Source of the DNA: Diplodia intermedia
Taxonomy: Eukaryota; Ascomycota; Dothideomycetes; Botryosphaeriales; Botryosphaeriaceae
Reading direction: 5' to 3'
Assembly: GCA_021495925.1 (NCBI GenBank)
Contig: JAKEKT010000052.1
Span: 186,001 to 250,000, forward strand
Length of the DNA stretch: 64,000 bases
The notes below the pieces were generated by a model. The model did not search any database. It had not been told where the DNA came from and saw only the letters and a program-made list of their open reading frames with translations. This document shows positions 1 to 10,575 of the stretch, one piece after another. The position numbers and the translations under genes were made by a program. Each line of letters begins with the position of its first letter. Within the stretch, counting starts at the first letter, position 1.

Positions 1-3000
1 CAGCGCCCCCAAGCCGTACATGCTGCGTTGAAGTGCTCAAAAGCCTACTTCAGTGCTTGTAAAATGCCGCCCCTATTTCACGGCGAAAGGATGGACCTTT
101 AAGTGAATCGGACGCCTGCCAAGCGACGCTAAACTTGGGCGCGAATGTCGCGCCTACGCCATCCTCCACAGCCCTGAACTGCACCCTGTTCCCGACCGGC
201 CAGCTCCCGCGCCGCAACCAAGCATCGCCAGGTTTAGTTCCCCACCCGGCGCAGAAGTTGCGGTGAGAAGTCCGGACAGCAATTTCTAAGTCCGATCCAG
301 CTACAATTGCCCTGCTGACCTTGAGTCTGCCTTGCCACCTAGTCTATTTTTATTCTTGCGCCTGGCGCTGCTGTGCCGTACAACTGCAGCGCCTGAGTAA
401 AACATGATTGGATGAGAATCAGTAGTCGCCCACTTGGCTTATCGCATCCTGGGTTTTGTAGTCTAGTCTGAAACATGCTTGGATGCACTGATGTGGCTCT
501 TATTGTCAATTTCTGGGTCGTTTTTTCCCCCTTGCCCTTGGCTCACGCGTATCTCCGACAATAAATCCTAACAGAGATTCCTCACCCCGATTGTAATACT
601 GTCATTATAATCGCAGTGGCAAACAAGATTTCTGTCAATAATCTTATAGTCACGATTGTTCTTCGACTAAAGCAAGATTTACATCATCTTTGCCATATTT
701 ATTTAATGCCCGGAAGGCGTGAATACCTTTAGGATTAGGCTGATCTTTTCACAATCTTATTGGGCAAACGAGTAGAAGATACCGTCCTCCGACGCAGACT
801 GCTACGAAGCTTAGGAACGTACAGCTAGAGATTGCTTTGCTGTAGTGCCGCTCTTGCGCCGCAGGAGATGCGCTTAGTGACGTATGCCAAAACAACAACG
901 CTCCGCTCTCCCCCGTTTTATGGACATTCCCGGGTCCAAGCTTCAAAAACACGTATGACAGCCCCACTCTGAAGTCCAGCATCGGACGACCAAGGCGAAA
1001 GCTGTGGTTCCCGCTAGGTGATATGGGGCTTATGATAGGTTAGGTTTTCACCACAAGGCAGCCACGGTCCGAGCCAGAGACGGTGCCGCAGGGACAGGTG
1101 TGGATGGAGTTACAACCGGGCAGGCAGACAGATGAAGGGCGGCCTCCGCAAGGATGCGTTTCCTCTGCACCCGCAACGCCTTGCGGGCCCGACTCGCGTC
1201 TGCTGCGCGCGCGTGGGGGCGGGTCGGAGCTAGGCAATGTCTCCCGTCCTCCCCCCGAACCCTATCAGCTTCTCGCCCCAAAGAAAAGAGGGAAAAAGTA
1301 TTGAAATGCTTGGCAAAACCGGTGTTTGCGAGAAGAAACATTTTGAGCACACAATCCATCGTAACTTTCCTTTCTTGCCACTTATTGAACCATTAGCAAT
1401 TGGAGATTTGTCTCCGGATGATTACGCATGCGAACATATCAATATCATGCGGCCATGTGGTAGTTCTGCGAAATCCAACACTGAATTTGAGCGCAGATCT
1501 AAGGGTTGTAGGCGACAGTGGTCAGTAACGAACTTCACCTCTGGAAATGCTCCTACACAGAGTCTGCATTGCAAATTCAGAGACAGTGCAGTAACAGCCA
1601 ATGGAATTCTTGACAGGATTGTTTTGCGACGATACAACTCGTGGGATTTACAAATTTTCACCACCCCTGCGAGCTGAGGGCTCATCAACTGTGCCCATGT
1701 ACTTCAAGCAACGTCGGTCTGTAAGCCCACGACTCACAGATTTTCTGCGCCGCACAGCTGAAAGCGCTGTTATCAATTGTGCCTTGCCGGCCAGCTATTT
1801 CTGGCTGTTGTCCAACATTGCACTGCCACCGGCGCTTAAACAACGCCGCAAGAAAGAGGCCTTTAAGCAAGCGAACGCGCTGAAATTTCCTTCAGACTTC
1901 CTCTGCAGTATGGCGCTTCTACACCAGCGCACGCAACTCTACTTGTTTCATACATCATGAGGCCCGCGTCCCGTGCTTTGGTGAAATCTCTTACCATCAT
2001 TTGACCACCATCCAAGCAATCTTACTCGCTGACTGAGGAGCTGTAACAGCATCTTTGGAAATCGCTTACAAGCTAGCCAGTTCGCCGCTTTGCCCCGTCG
2101 ATCGTTCTCTCGACGCGCTCAGATTAGCACAACGCAACCCGATGAACGCGTCAACGTTCTGCAAGCCAAGGGGACTCCATCTCCGCGACCGAGCATTGTG
2201 GAAATTGAGACGCGACAAAAAGTAACGAGCCCCTGATGCGTACATTTTAATTCTCTACTGTGCGGCAGGCATCGGAGACTTGCTCAGCAACGATCACCGT
2301 CTGCAGCCAAAGCAAACAAGCGACCATCGACGCGACCTCCCTTGAATCTACACATTCGACACCCATACCATAATCCTCCGCCTCTCATAACTGGAATATT
2401 TGATGTGTGGTTGGAAAGTACAGGGCGTGAACCTGCCCGCTCCGTTGAGTGATGGCCTCCATCCCATCCTGCCCCCGGGCGCATCGAGGTGTCTACGCTC
2501 ACTGCATGGCGCAACAGCATCCACCTGGCATAGTACAACCTAGGGTAATGCAGCAATGGTAGTAAGTCCGATACAGTACAGCGACACTGTAACAAACCGG
2601 TACGTGAAGGCTCAACATTCAGTATAGGATATCATCTATCTCCGCTTCCTAAGAGACTAGCGGATCCCTCAACAGCCACCGGTTTCAGATTTCAGAGGCC
2701 GCCAGGTGTCATCGACGTAGTCGTATGATACGACAAGATCATAAAACGCCATCGCGTGTTAGTAGCCATGCATGCGCGAAACAACGTCGCGCACGGACGG
2801 TGAGCAAGCAGCAAGAGTCCGCTGATCAGTGTTGCCTCTCCAACCTCGAAGCAGGCAAACTGGCACTGACCTTGCACTAACCTGTTTCCAGTCATCAGAG
2901 CCCTCCATGAGACCGCGTCTGACCAATAACTCTTTTCTTTTCTTCTTCTGTGGGCTCATTTGCGACCCCCCCGCGCGCCCCGGAGCAATGCCCGCCACCA

Positions 3001-3132
3001 GAGCAGCACCCAGGCTGATTGCGAATCCGTCTGAGCGTATCGACCACGTCTAACCTCCAATCAGATGCCCTTTCGTCGACGCGTCCCCCAAAACCGACTC
3101 GCCGCGTCTTCCCAGACCAAATTTTCCAAAGG
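1..3132. other. no supportable gene
   Basis: Several open frames of 60 to 146 codons overlap on both strands here, but none has a recognisable domain, a coherent codon pattern, or a promoter and intron structure that singles it out. The stretch from about 480 to 730 is AT-richer than the rest. A gene made of very short exons cannot be excluded. Confidence 0.5.
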
Positions 3133-3140
3133 TATATAAA
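3133..3140 (+). promoter_or_regulatory. TATA box and pyrimidine-rich leader
   Basis: TATATAAA lies about 200 bp before an ATG at 3344. Between them is C/T-rich DNA with 7-nt repeats, the usual look of a strong filamentous-fungal promoter and 5' leader. It is the main reason to suspect a gene at 3344. Confidence 0.5.
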
Positions 3141-3274
3141 CCCCATGGACTCTCCCACTCAACGCCCACAAGCCTTCCTCATCATCTACATTCTCTCCTC
3201 CACGATTACCCTCCACAACAACATCTCCATCTCCATCCCCTCGTCCCTCCTTCTCCAACCCTCCAACCCTACCT

Positions 3275-3329
3275 CCACCATCCACCATCCACCATCCACC
3301 ATCAACCATCAACCATCAACCATCAACCA
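3275..3329 (+). repeat. 7-nt tandem repeat in leader
   Basis: Consecutive ATCCACC units change to ATCAACC units, about seven in all, just before the candidate start codon at 3344. Such tracts expand by slippage. Confidence 0.7.
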
Positions 3330-3343
3330 CCCATCCGCCCCCC

Positions 3344-3688
3344 ATGTCCTCCTCCCCCTCAACCACCACCACCACCACCACCACCACGACGACCCCCCGC
3401 CTCCCCCTCCAACGCGACCTCCACGCCCTCGGCATCCACGACCGCGCCGGTGCCACCAACGCCGGCAGCCCGCCGCCGACGCGGCGCGTGCGCCGCTGCG
3501 GGCTGGCCATCTGCGGCAAGTGGATGAGCATGGGGGGCATGCGGCACCACTGCGGGCGCGACGACGAGGAGCGCGGGTCCGGTCGTCGTCGGCGCTCTCT
3601 TCCTCCGCGTTCCCGCAGAAAGGGTCGCAACGGTTCGGGGACGTGCAGGCTGCAGTGCGAGGCGGCGGCGGCACGGGCACGGCGCTGA
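3344..3688 (+). CDS. hypothetical protein, weak call
   Basis: A 114-codon frame starts at a well-placed ATG behind a TATA box and C/T-rich leader. It opens with a short Ser/Pro stretch and a run of 11 Thr, followed by a region with several Cys and His (about residues 52-70), and ends in Arg-rich sequence. No family is recognised. The other frame on the same strand becomes more protein-like from about 3600 to 3732 (motif GDVQAAVRGGG, then NVMGDGYEDILAGR before a stop) and ends exactly where a GTAAGT donor sits at 3729. The true product could therefore switch frame through an unrecognised intron or a sequencing frameshift; I could not find a GT-AG pair that joins the two. The homopolymer and Arg-rich ends may be translation of GC-rich non-coding DNA. 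Confidence 0.3.
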   Translation: MSSSPSTTTTTTTTTTTPRLPLQRDLHALGIHDRAGATNAGSPPPTRRVRRCGLAICGKWMSMGGMRHHCGRDDEERGSGRRRRSLPPRSRRKGRNGSGTCRLQCEAAAARARR

Positions 3689-5084
3689 ATGTGATGGGGG
3701 ATGGATACGAAGATATACTGGCTGGCAGGTAAGTAGGAGCCGCGTGCGGTACGGAGAGGCTGCACTACCCTCGCCCCATATCTGAATGTTGTGGCACGTC
3801 TTGGTCGGGCGCTGGTGGGTGGCTTGCTGTCATGGACGGGCGGCCGGCTGTACGAGGTTCTTTCCTGAGAGCGGAGTTTGCAGCGCGGTTTGGCTTGGGT
3901 TGGTCTTTCGTGGGTTTGGGATACACTGTTCACAACGGCTAAGCGTATCAACACGGCAGAAACAGAAACGAACCACGTTCGGAGCGAGCGAACATCCTGA
4001 CCATCGAGCCCTTCACCAACCCAATCTTTTCATCATCTGGCTCGGCAACACAACCATCGGGGAAAACAAAAAAAAGGAAAAGAACGGATACAAAAAGGAA
4101 AGGAAAGGTTACAAAAAGGAAAAATACCAAAAAGGCAAAAGGCGTTCTGCATTATTGGGCAACGGAAGAGGTCGAAATAAAAGTGAAAAAGGGCGGGCAC
4201 TGCCGGACCCCTGACAAAAACGCAAGGACGGACGTAACCTCTCGGCCATCGACCCCGAAAAGTTCTTAGTTCACGATCGTATGCTTAGGCAATCTTTCAC
4301 TCTCGACCTGCTTCCCCCCGGCGGCATGCATGTATGCACCGAGCTGCTTTGCACGTGCCTTGCAATCCCCCCTCCCTCCCCCACCAAGCACTGATGTCAA
4401 CTCACATGAGCAACGCTGTTGTTCCTGTTGATCCTCCACACACCATCATCCATCCGCACACCTCCACATTTCATCGTCGTTACAAGCAGCAGCCCATCGC
4501 GAACCACTCTCATTTCCATGGATGCGGAAACGAATTCGAAGCGAGAAAAAAGAAAGCAATAAAGATAAGGATAATAATCTATCTGCAATTACTAAACACC
4601 ATGCATAGCGCGTGCTACATAAACAAGAGATCTATGTACTTCTCTAACCGAAAAAAGAAGAAGAAACAAAAACGCCATCTACCTGAAAGGCCAAAAAAAC
4701 CCAAGGTATATCTATCATCATCGTCATTCCTCCATGATTGAAAAGGTGGGTTTCCATCTCTTCTCATTCTCTTCGTCGCAGTACATCTCCAACATCCATT
4801 CAAACATCCGCCCTGCATCCAAGCTCCACCATCGACACAAGACAGATACAGATACAGGTACAGATACAGGGGGAGAGAGACAGAGAGAGACAGAGAAAGA
4901 GAGAAGTAAGCGAAGGAAAAAGGACAAAAAAAAGCAGCCCCAAAAGGCGCAAGGCGCGCGCGGAACACCAAAACGAGCGAACGCGATGATGGATGGGAAG
5001 CGATGAACGCAGCCGGGGGTGAAAAAAAAAACCCCCCGCAAGCGCGCGTCTAACCCCGGCCACCATCCCATCGCCGCGCACAAG

Positions 5085-5104
5085 CACACACACACACACA
5101 CACA
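5085..5104 (+). repeat. (CA)n microsatellite
   Basis: About ten CA units in tandem, with a further run of CT units at 5169-5184. Confidence 0.85.
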
Positions 5105-5790
5105 GACAGAGACACCGACCACCTCACCAAACCGCGACCAACAAAAAAAACCCCCCGCGCGATCGCGTTCTCTCTCTCTCTCTCAAAAAAAAAACACACA
5201 AGCCGCCGCATCTCCTTCGCAAACACAAACGCCCAACCGTTCCCTCGGAGAGCAACGCACGAGCCTGCCGCGGCTCACGTCGGGAACAGGTGGAGAATGA
5301 TGGAAAGAAAAAAGACCGTGCAGCAGCTGCGATGATGACGATGCTGATGATGATGATGCTGCTGCAGGTGCGTGTGTGTTGCATGTGCATATGTGGGGTT
5401 GTTGCTCTGGGCGGTGAGGCAGCCCTTCACCGGTGTGGGTCCCCGCGCGCGCGCCGTTCGTTCTGACCAAGTTCCCGGATGATCCGGGGGCGGCGGCCGC
5501 CGCCGCCTCCCCCCCTCCCATCCCCTTCCTTACACCCTTGCCCTCCCCCCTCCGTTGTCGTTGGCTCGAGGAAGATGTGAGAAGGGGAGGAGGGTTTTGG
5601 AAGGAGAGGAAGAAGTTCTTTGGTTTCCTGGTTTTTCTTTCTTTTTTCTGTCTCGTGTGGTGCCGGTGTTTGTCGATTCCTTTTTGGTTTATGCGAAGAT
5701 GCGTCGAGTGTTTGCTGGTTAGGTGTGGAAGGGGGAGGAGGAGTTCGAATAGGGTGCCAGAAAAATTATCGATTATCGTCCTCTGTAACT

Positions 5791-5822
5791 TTCGTTCGTT
5801 CGTCCGTTCGTTCGTTCTTTCG
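5791..5822 (+). repeat. (TTCG)n microsatellite
   Basis: Tandem TTCG units with two imperfect copies (TCCG and TTCT). Confidence 0.8.
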
Positions 5823-6083
5823 TCCATGTTGATCCAAGAGTTGGCGATTATGATTATCGTGATTTAATTCGTTGCCTTTTGCCGATAGGGAAGAGTTTGA
5901 GAGAAAGAAGACAACAAGGAAAATGGGAACCATGATTCGTTCCCGGATGCGGAAACAAGGCCATGGTCTATTGCTTCAGTAGGCCGTTAGCGCATAACCC
6001 TCGAGGTAGATTGATGATGCAGGATGGCATGACAACTTACCATGACCTCGAGTGCATATCAATGACTCTCATTAACAAGGCCC

Positions 6084-6413
6084 TTACTGACCACCGGCGT
6101 CCCTCGGCCAGGGACCCTGGGGCTTGGGCTTGCGCTGCATCCTCGACGGGGGCATGGCGGGGCCGGCCGCCGAGCGAGGTCTGGTCACCTCCATGACATC
6201 CATGCCGCCAGCGGCAGGAGAGGAAGCGGTCGAGGTGGACGAGGGAGAGGAAGCGACCCTCTTGCTGGCGCGGAACATGATTGGAAAGAAGGAATTGAAG
6301 ACGAAGAAGACGGCTTGCTGGAGGAAAGGACGGAAGGAGATGCTAAGCCAGGTGGTCGCCGAGACAGTGAAATCTTTGACGCTGAAGGTGGTTGCTGCAC
6401 GGAGGAGTCCCAT
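6084..6413 (-). CDS. small hypothetical protein, possible membrane-associated
   Basis: An uninterrupted 109-codon frame starts at an ATG in good context (CCATCATGG on the minus strand) with a TATAAAA about 30-40 bp upstream. Residues about 20-45 are hydrophobic and aromatic (core motif FLQQAVFFVFNSFFPIMF), compatible with one membrane segment or amphipathic helix. A Ser/Thr/Pro-rich stretch and a basic tail follow. I do not recognise a family. The TATA so close to the ATG implies almost no leader, which is unusual and lowers confidence. The protein-like N-terminal half is the best argument that it is real. Confidence 0.4.
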   Translation of the reverse strand: MGLLRAATTFSVKDFTVSATTWLSISFRPFLQQAVFFVFNSFFPIMFRASKRVASSPSSTSTASSPAAGGMDVMEVTRPRSAAGPAMPPSRMQRKPKPQGPWPRDAGGQ

Positions 6414-8417
6414 GATGGAAGGGGGGCACGGGCGGGTGGCTTTGTTTTATAGATGGATAGGCGACGGGGGCGACGGGCAAAGTTTGCGTTGTTCTTCTGG
6501 GGCTTGGGGCTGCGGCTGCGCGTGTGTGAGCTGTGTGTGTTGTTGTGTGATGGGTGGCGCAAGCAAAGAAAAAACTTCGTGTGGGTAAATTTGGAAACGT
6601 TGACTCTTCTGATGCTTGGGTGGTCAGTGGTCAGCGGTGGTGTGTGCTCGCTCCGATGTGCTGTCTCCCCCTATCCACGTTGCCCCTGGCTCGAGACCGG
6701 TCAGCCCGGGCGATGACTCTCTAGTGAGGGCGAAAACACAGGGCGGCGTTCCTGGATGATCGACCACCAATGTACGTGTTTGCCTTCCAGCCAGAGCCGC
6801 AGCAGACGGCCCGCTGTGGTTCTTCCCGCTGATTGCGCAAAGGGGGCCCAGCCCTGGGGACCACGGGGACCAGAACAAGCAGGGCCAGGCGGATGCTCAG
6901 GGGTGTGGTGTTGATGGTCACGGTGGCGATGCGGTGAGGGAGCATCTCCAACCAATCGGGCCATAACAGCCACGCGGGCGTGAAACTCGTCGATGGGCTC
7001 GATGGGCGAAAATTTTCGGCATGGCCTGCTGGCTGGCTCGCTCGTCAGAGCTGCTGCATGATTAGGTGTTTCCGGCCAGGGTGGCGCAGGCAAGCGAGCC
7101 CAATTGCCGTATAGCTGGAGTCCCTGTCAGCAACGTGCTCCCGGGCATCCGGGTCGGAGGCGTACGTACCCATCCACGCCTAGCACAACGGCCAGCTCCC
7201 TCGGCAGTCTGGGGAAAGCCGAGACTGTGCTGGAGCCGGGCAGCCTCATCCAATGCGCCCTGTGTTTCTGCTCTTGCACCTGGACTCCCGGCCCGCTGGG
7301 GGCTTCACTGCGGCATCCCGCCGATACCGTCACGATGTGCGGCTTGACGCGGGTGATTCCTAGGCGCACGCACGACCATTGGCGAATTCCGCCAGAGCAG
7401 CGATCGGAGCCGTTTGCCGCCTGGCATTTGCGCGCTACGCGCTTCCGCGGCGAGGTGGTGGACCGGCTGGTGGTGGAGAGTTTCCCGTTTCGGGCCGATC
7501 CTGACGATCACCGGTCAATGGCAACTGCACGCCAAGCGATGGAATCCTTCTCGAAGCCTCGCAGCGCGGGCCAGTGCGTCCTTGAGTCACCGCGGATGAG
7601 CTGTAGCACCTCAAACCGTTTCAGAAATTCTCGTCGTCGGGCTGCGAGGCAGAGATGCTGCGTGCGGGAGAGGTGATGTCGCGCCTGTGCTGGTGATAGG
7701 CCAGACCACCTGCATGCAGGATCGGGCGTTTGCTGCTCTCCCCTGCCACACAGCCTTACGTGCAGCACCAGGCCCAGGGTCTTCGCCCGCCCAGGCACAC
7801 AGGGGTAAGCAGCCGGGCAGGGCCTGGCGATTGCAGCCTGACACACGGGCTATCGCATTTCGCCTCATCATCGAGTGATGCGAAGTTAGTGACAGCCGAA
7901 GCCCACGGAAATGGCTCAACATACCTCGAACTACCCGAGTGTCGATCGTGCGTGCGTGCGGCTGCATCAGCTCGTTCTCTAGCGCGCGTGCGACTGGTCA
8001 CATCCTTCGTCGGCGCTTGCGCTTGCACCCAACAGCGCCAAGAGGCAAACACGTACGAGAGACGGAAAATCATATGTGCCGGATTGGGATCCAAAGAAAA
8101 TCATCGCATTTGCCGGCCTTCTGCTGCCGTTCGTCATTTTTCCCACAATCCTATGCCAACCGTATCCCGTCCCATGTCCTTCATGGATGCCGCAAAACGC
8201 CGCGCATCGTCGCCGGATGCGTATTCAATGGTATGCTGATACACAGAGAGAAAGGAAGAACCGTAGCCAAGGGAAAACTGCAGCCAACGGGGCCTGGAAC
8301 GTGGGCACAAGACCTAACATCCTTGATCCCTCGGACCAAACTCGTTTTGGTATCGGAACTTTTAAACACGGAAAGCAGGCCGACGAAAAGAGGTCCCCGT
8401 TGTGCCTGTCGATTATA
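6414..8417. other. no supportable gene
   Basis: Overlapping frames of 60 to 190 codons occur on both strands with no recognisable domain. Their amino-acid content (Arg, Pro, Ser, Cys, Trp) is typical of translated non-coding GC-rich DNA. The end near 8417 is probably the 3' untranslated part of the minus-strand BRL1 gene. Confidence 0.5.
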
Positions 8418-10073
8418 CTAAAACTGTAGCCGCTTTACTGGACTCGCACTGCCAGCCGGTTGCTGGTGAGCTCCCGGGCCGCCGGGAGTCTGGCTCGGCC
8501 GCGGCTCGTAGCCTCCGAGTTGCTGCATCGAGTGGTGAGCTGGCGTCTGATAGAAACCTCCGATCATCATCGGATGACCTGGAGTGTCCCACCCGCCGCT
8601 GGGGTACCGTTGCGGGGTAGGCGGCACTCCCCACTGTTGCTGCTGCCATTGCTGGTATTGTTGAGATGGGTCGGGATGGCCCTGTTGATGGTGAACTGGG
8701 TGAGTGTTCCGGAACTTGGTGAAGGCAATGTTGTTGACGAAGAGGCAGACGATGACAATTATGAGGCAAAAGAACTGAAGAATGGTCAGCCAACTTATCT
8801 CCAGCGAATGAGCGGCAAGCTCAACCAGGGACGCGACATACCATGGCCTTCCAACTGATCGGCTCAATGAAGCTGTTGAAGATGGTCGCAAACGTGTGCG
8901 CACTGACTCTCGCGCGGCCCACCTTTTTCGGGTCCCGGTTCATGCACGCATGCCAGTTGTCGCAAAGCTGTGCCATGGCGGGCACGCGCGTCGCCGGCTC
9001 ACACCTGTTCTCGCGGTAGTCCCTTGCGCATATAGCCATCTCGGCCAGCGCCTCTGCAATAGCGCGGTCCGCTTCGATGTTCACATCGCTCTGAATGGCG
9101 CTCCAAAACGAGTAAACGATGCAGATGATGCAGCCGACGAAGAAGAAGTTCAGCACCAGCTGCGCGTAATAAGACAGCGTGTGCGGGAGATTTGGATGTG
9201 AGTCGATGTAGGACAGAATTGCACCAATAACGTTGTTCTTTCCATCCCTGCCTCGGTCTTCCTCGTCCGAGTCGACATCGGCATCGCGCCGCGAACGTCC
9301 CGTGTTTCGTCTCCGACCAGTCTCCTTTTGCCGACGCCTGATGATGCGCTTCTCCAACTTGTCTGAATAGGGCGTTTTGGTCACGTCTTTCTCCTTCCCC
9401 GGGCTCCCGAGCATCTTGGCTATCCCGCCTACCCAGCTGTCTCTCCGTCGTTCCTTGGGCTCCTTGGTCGGACTCTTTGTCGGACTGACGTCCCTGTTCT
9501 TCCCGCCCGCCATGAAGCGGCTCTTGAAGCCCATGAAGCTGCTGTCCGGCGTCGCCTCGCTATCGGCGTTGTCGGCGTCGGGATCTCCGGGCGTTTCGGG
9601 CGTCTCGCCGCCGGAGCTAAAATTGAAGTCGGTAACGGGCTTGCGCGGGGTCGAGAACTTGGGGTCCCGCAGATGTTCAGGCACGGAGGAGAGGGGTCTG
9701 GTGGGGCTGCTGCGTCCGTTGTGGTTGTCGATCGTCGACGGCGCATGTGAAAAGTAGAAGGATTGGGAGGCTGGAGGCCGGAGGCTGGGTGTTGACTTGT
9801 TCGGCGAGTCGAATAGACCGTAGGTCCCTGTCGTGCACGAAAACGTCCGTTAGCGTTCAATTAGGAGCCCGACGGCGTCTTGTGATGCCACTTGAGCTTC
9901 CGCGTAGCCGCATGGTGGGAAGTGCAGAGTGGTGGCGCACCTAACTTACGTTTCTTGTTCTGCGCGTTCGCGTTGCGCTGGGCTGTGATAAAAGGCGAGC
10001 TTTCATCGACGGGGCCAGTACCATTCGAGTACTCGTATTCCATCGGCATATGCCCCGAGCGGAAACGATCCAT
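8418..10073 (-). CDS. BRL1: BRL1/BRR6-family nuclear envelope protein
   Basis: Brr6/Brl1 proteins are integral nuclear-envelope membrane proteins needed for nuclear pore complex insertion and membrane lipid homeostasis. Three exons on the minus strand: 10073-9950, 9827-8842 and 8774-8418, giving 488 aa. Both introns (9828-9949, 122 nt; 8775-8841, 67 nt) have GTAAGT or GTATGT donors and CTAAC or CTGAC branch sites. The N-terminal half is disordered, Ser/Pro-rich and basic. The C-terminal domain has a first membrane helix (motif QLVLNFFFVGCIICIVYS), a perinuclear loop with the four Cys expected of the family (CARDYRENRC, then LCDNWHACMN), and a second helix formed across the last splice (FFCLIIVIVCLFVNNIAF). 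The tail is Gln/Pro/Gly-rich. It lies 502 bp downstream of FAS1 on the same strand. Fungi may carry one gene or separate BRR6 and BRL1; I cannot tell which paralogue this is. Confidence 0.88.
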
Positions 10074-10575
10074 AGTGAGAGCGCACAGGTGGTGCAGCGG
10101 CGGGGGCGGTTGACCGGGTGAGGGCCAGGCAGGTTGGATTCGCCTGCGCTGACATGCTGGGCATGTTTACATGACACTGCGGCGAAACGTCGGCGGCTGA
10201 GCTCAATTCCGCGCTGACTTCTCGCGGTCACGTGCCTGCCCCGCCGCCACGACCTCCACCAGTCCCAACACATTAGGTGTCGCTTTTGACTATCTCGGCC
10301 ACTTCGACGTTGAATGTTGCCGAGACTTGTTTCACATTTTGGAAGACACAAGTAAATAATTTTGAAGTTTTAATTTGAAAATCTAAGCACAACAAATAAA
10401 GTATACCGTAAACGACCAGAACAAGCCACCGCCTTGGATATACATAGCGTGAAAAATCTAGATGCCTCTTGAACCTTCCCTACCGTAACACCAAAGCAAT
10501 AAATCATTACCAAGACATTTCGCCGTTTTCATTTTTTCGCTCTCGTTTTGCTTCATGCACTCATCTTCCCGCCAT
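10074..10575. other. FAS1 3' end / BRL1 upstream region
   Basis: This 502-bp spacer separates two tandem minus-strand genes. An AT-rich segment (about 10340-10410) probably contains the FAS1 3' untranslated region and polyadenylation signals; the GC-richer part next to 10074 would hold the BRL1 promoter. No clear TATA box was seen. Confidence 0.5.

Larger units (their letters stand above)
3733..6083. other. simple-sequence-rich region, no supportable gene
   Basis: This region is full of low-complexity tracts: A-rich/AAAAGG repeats (about 4059-4140), a GATACA-like repeat (about 4844-4870), a CA run (about 5085-5104), a CT run (5169-5184) and TTCG repeats (about 5791-5820). Open frames crossing them are compositional. 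It may hold untranslated regions of flanking genes. Confidence 0.5.
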
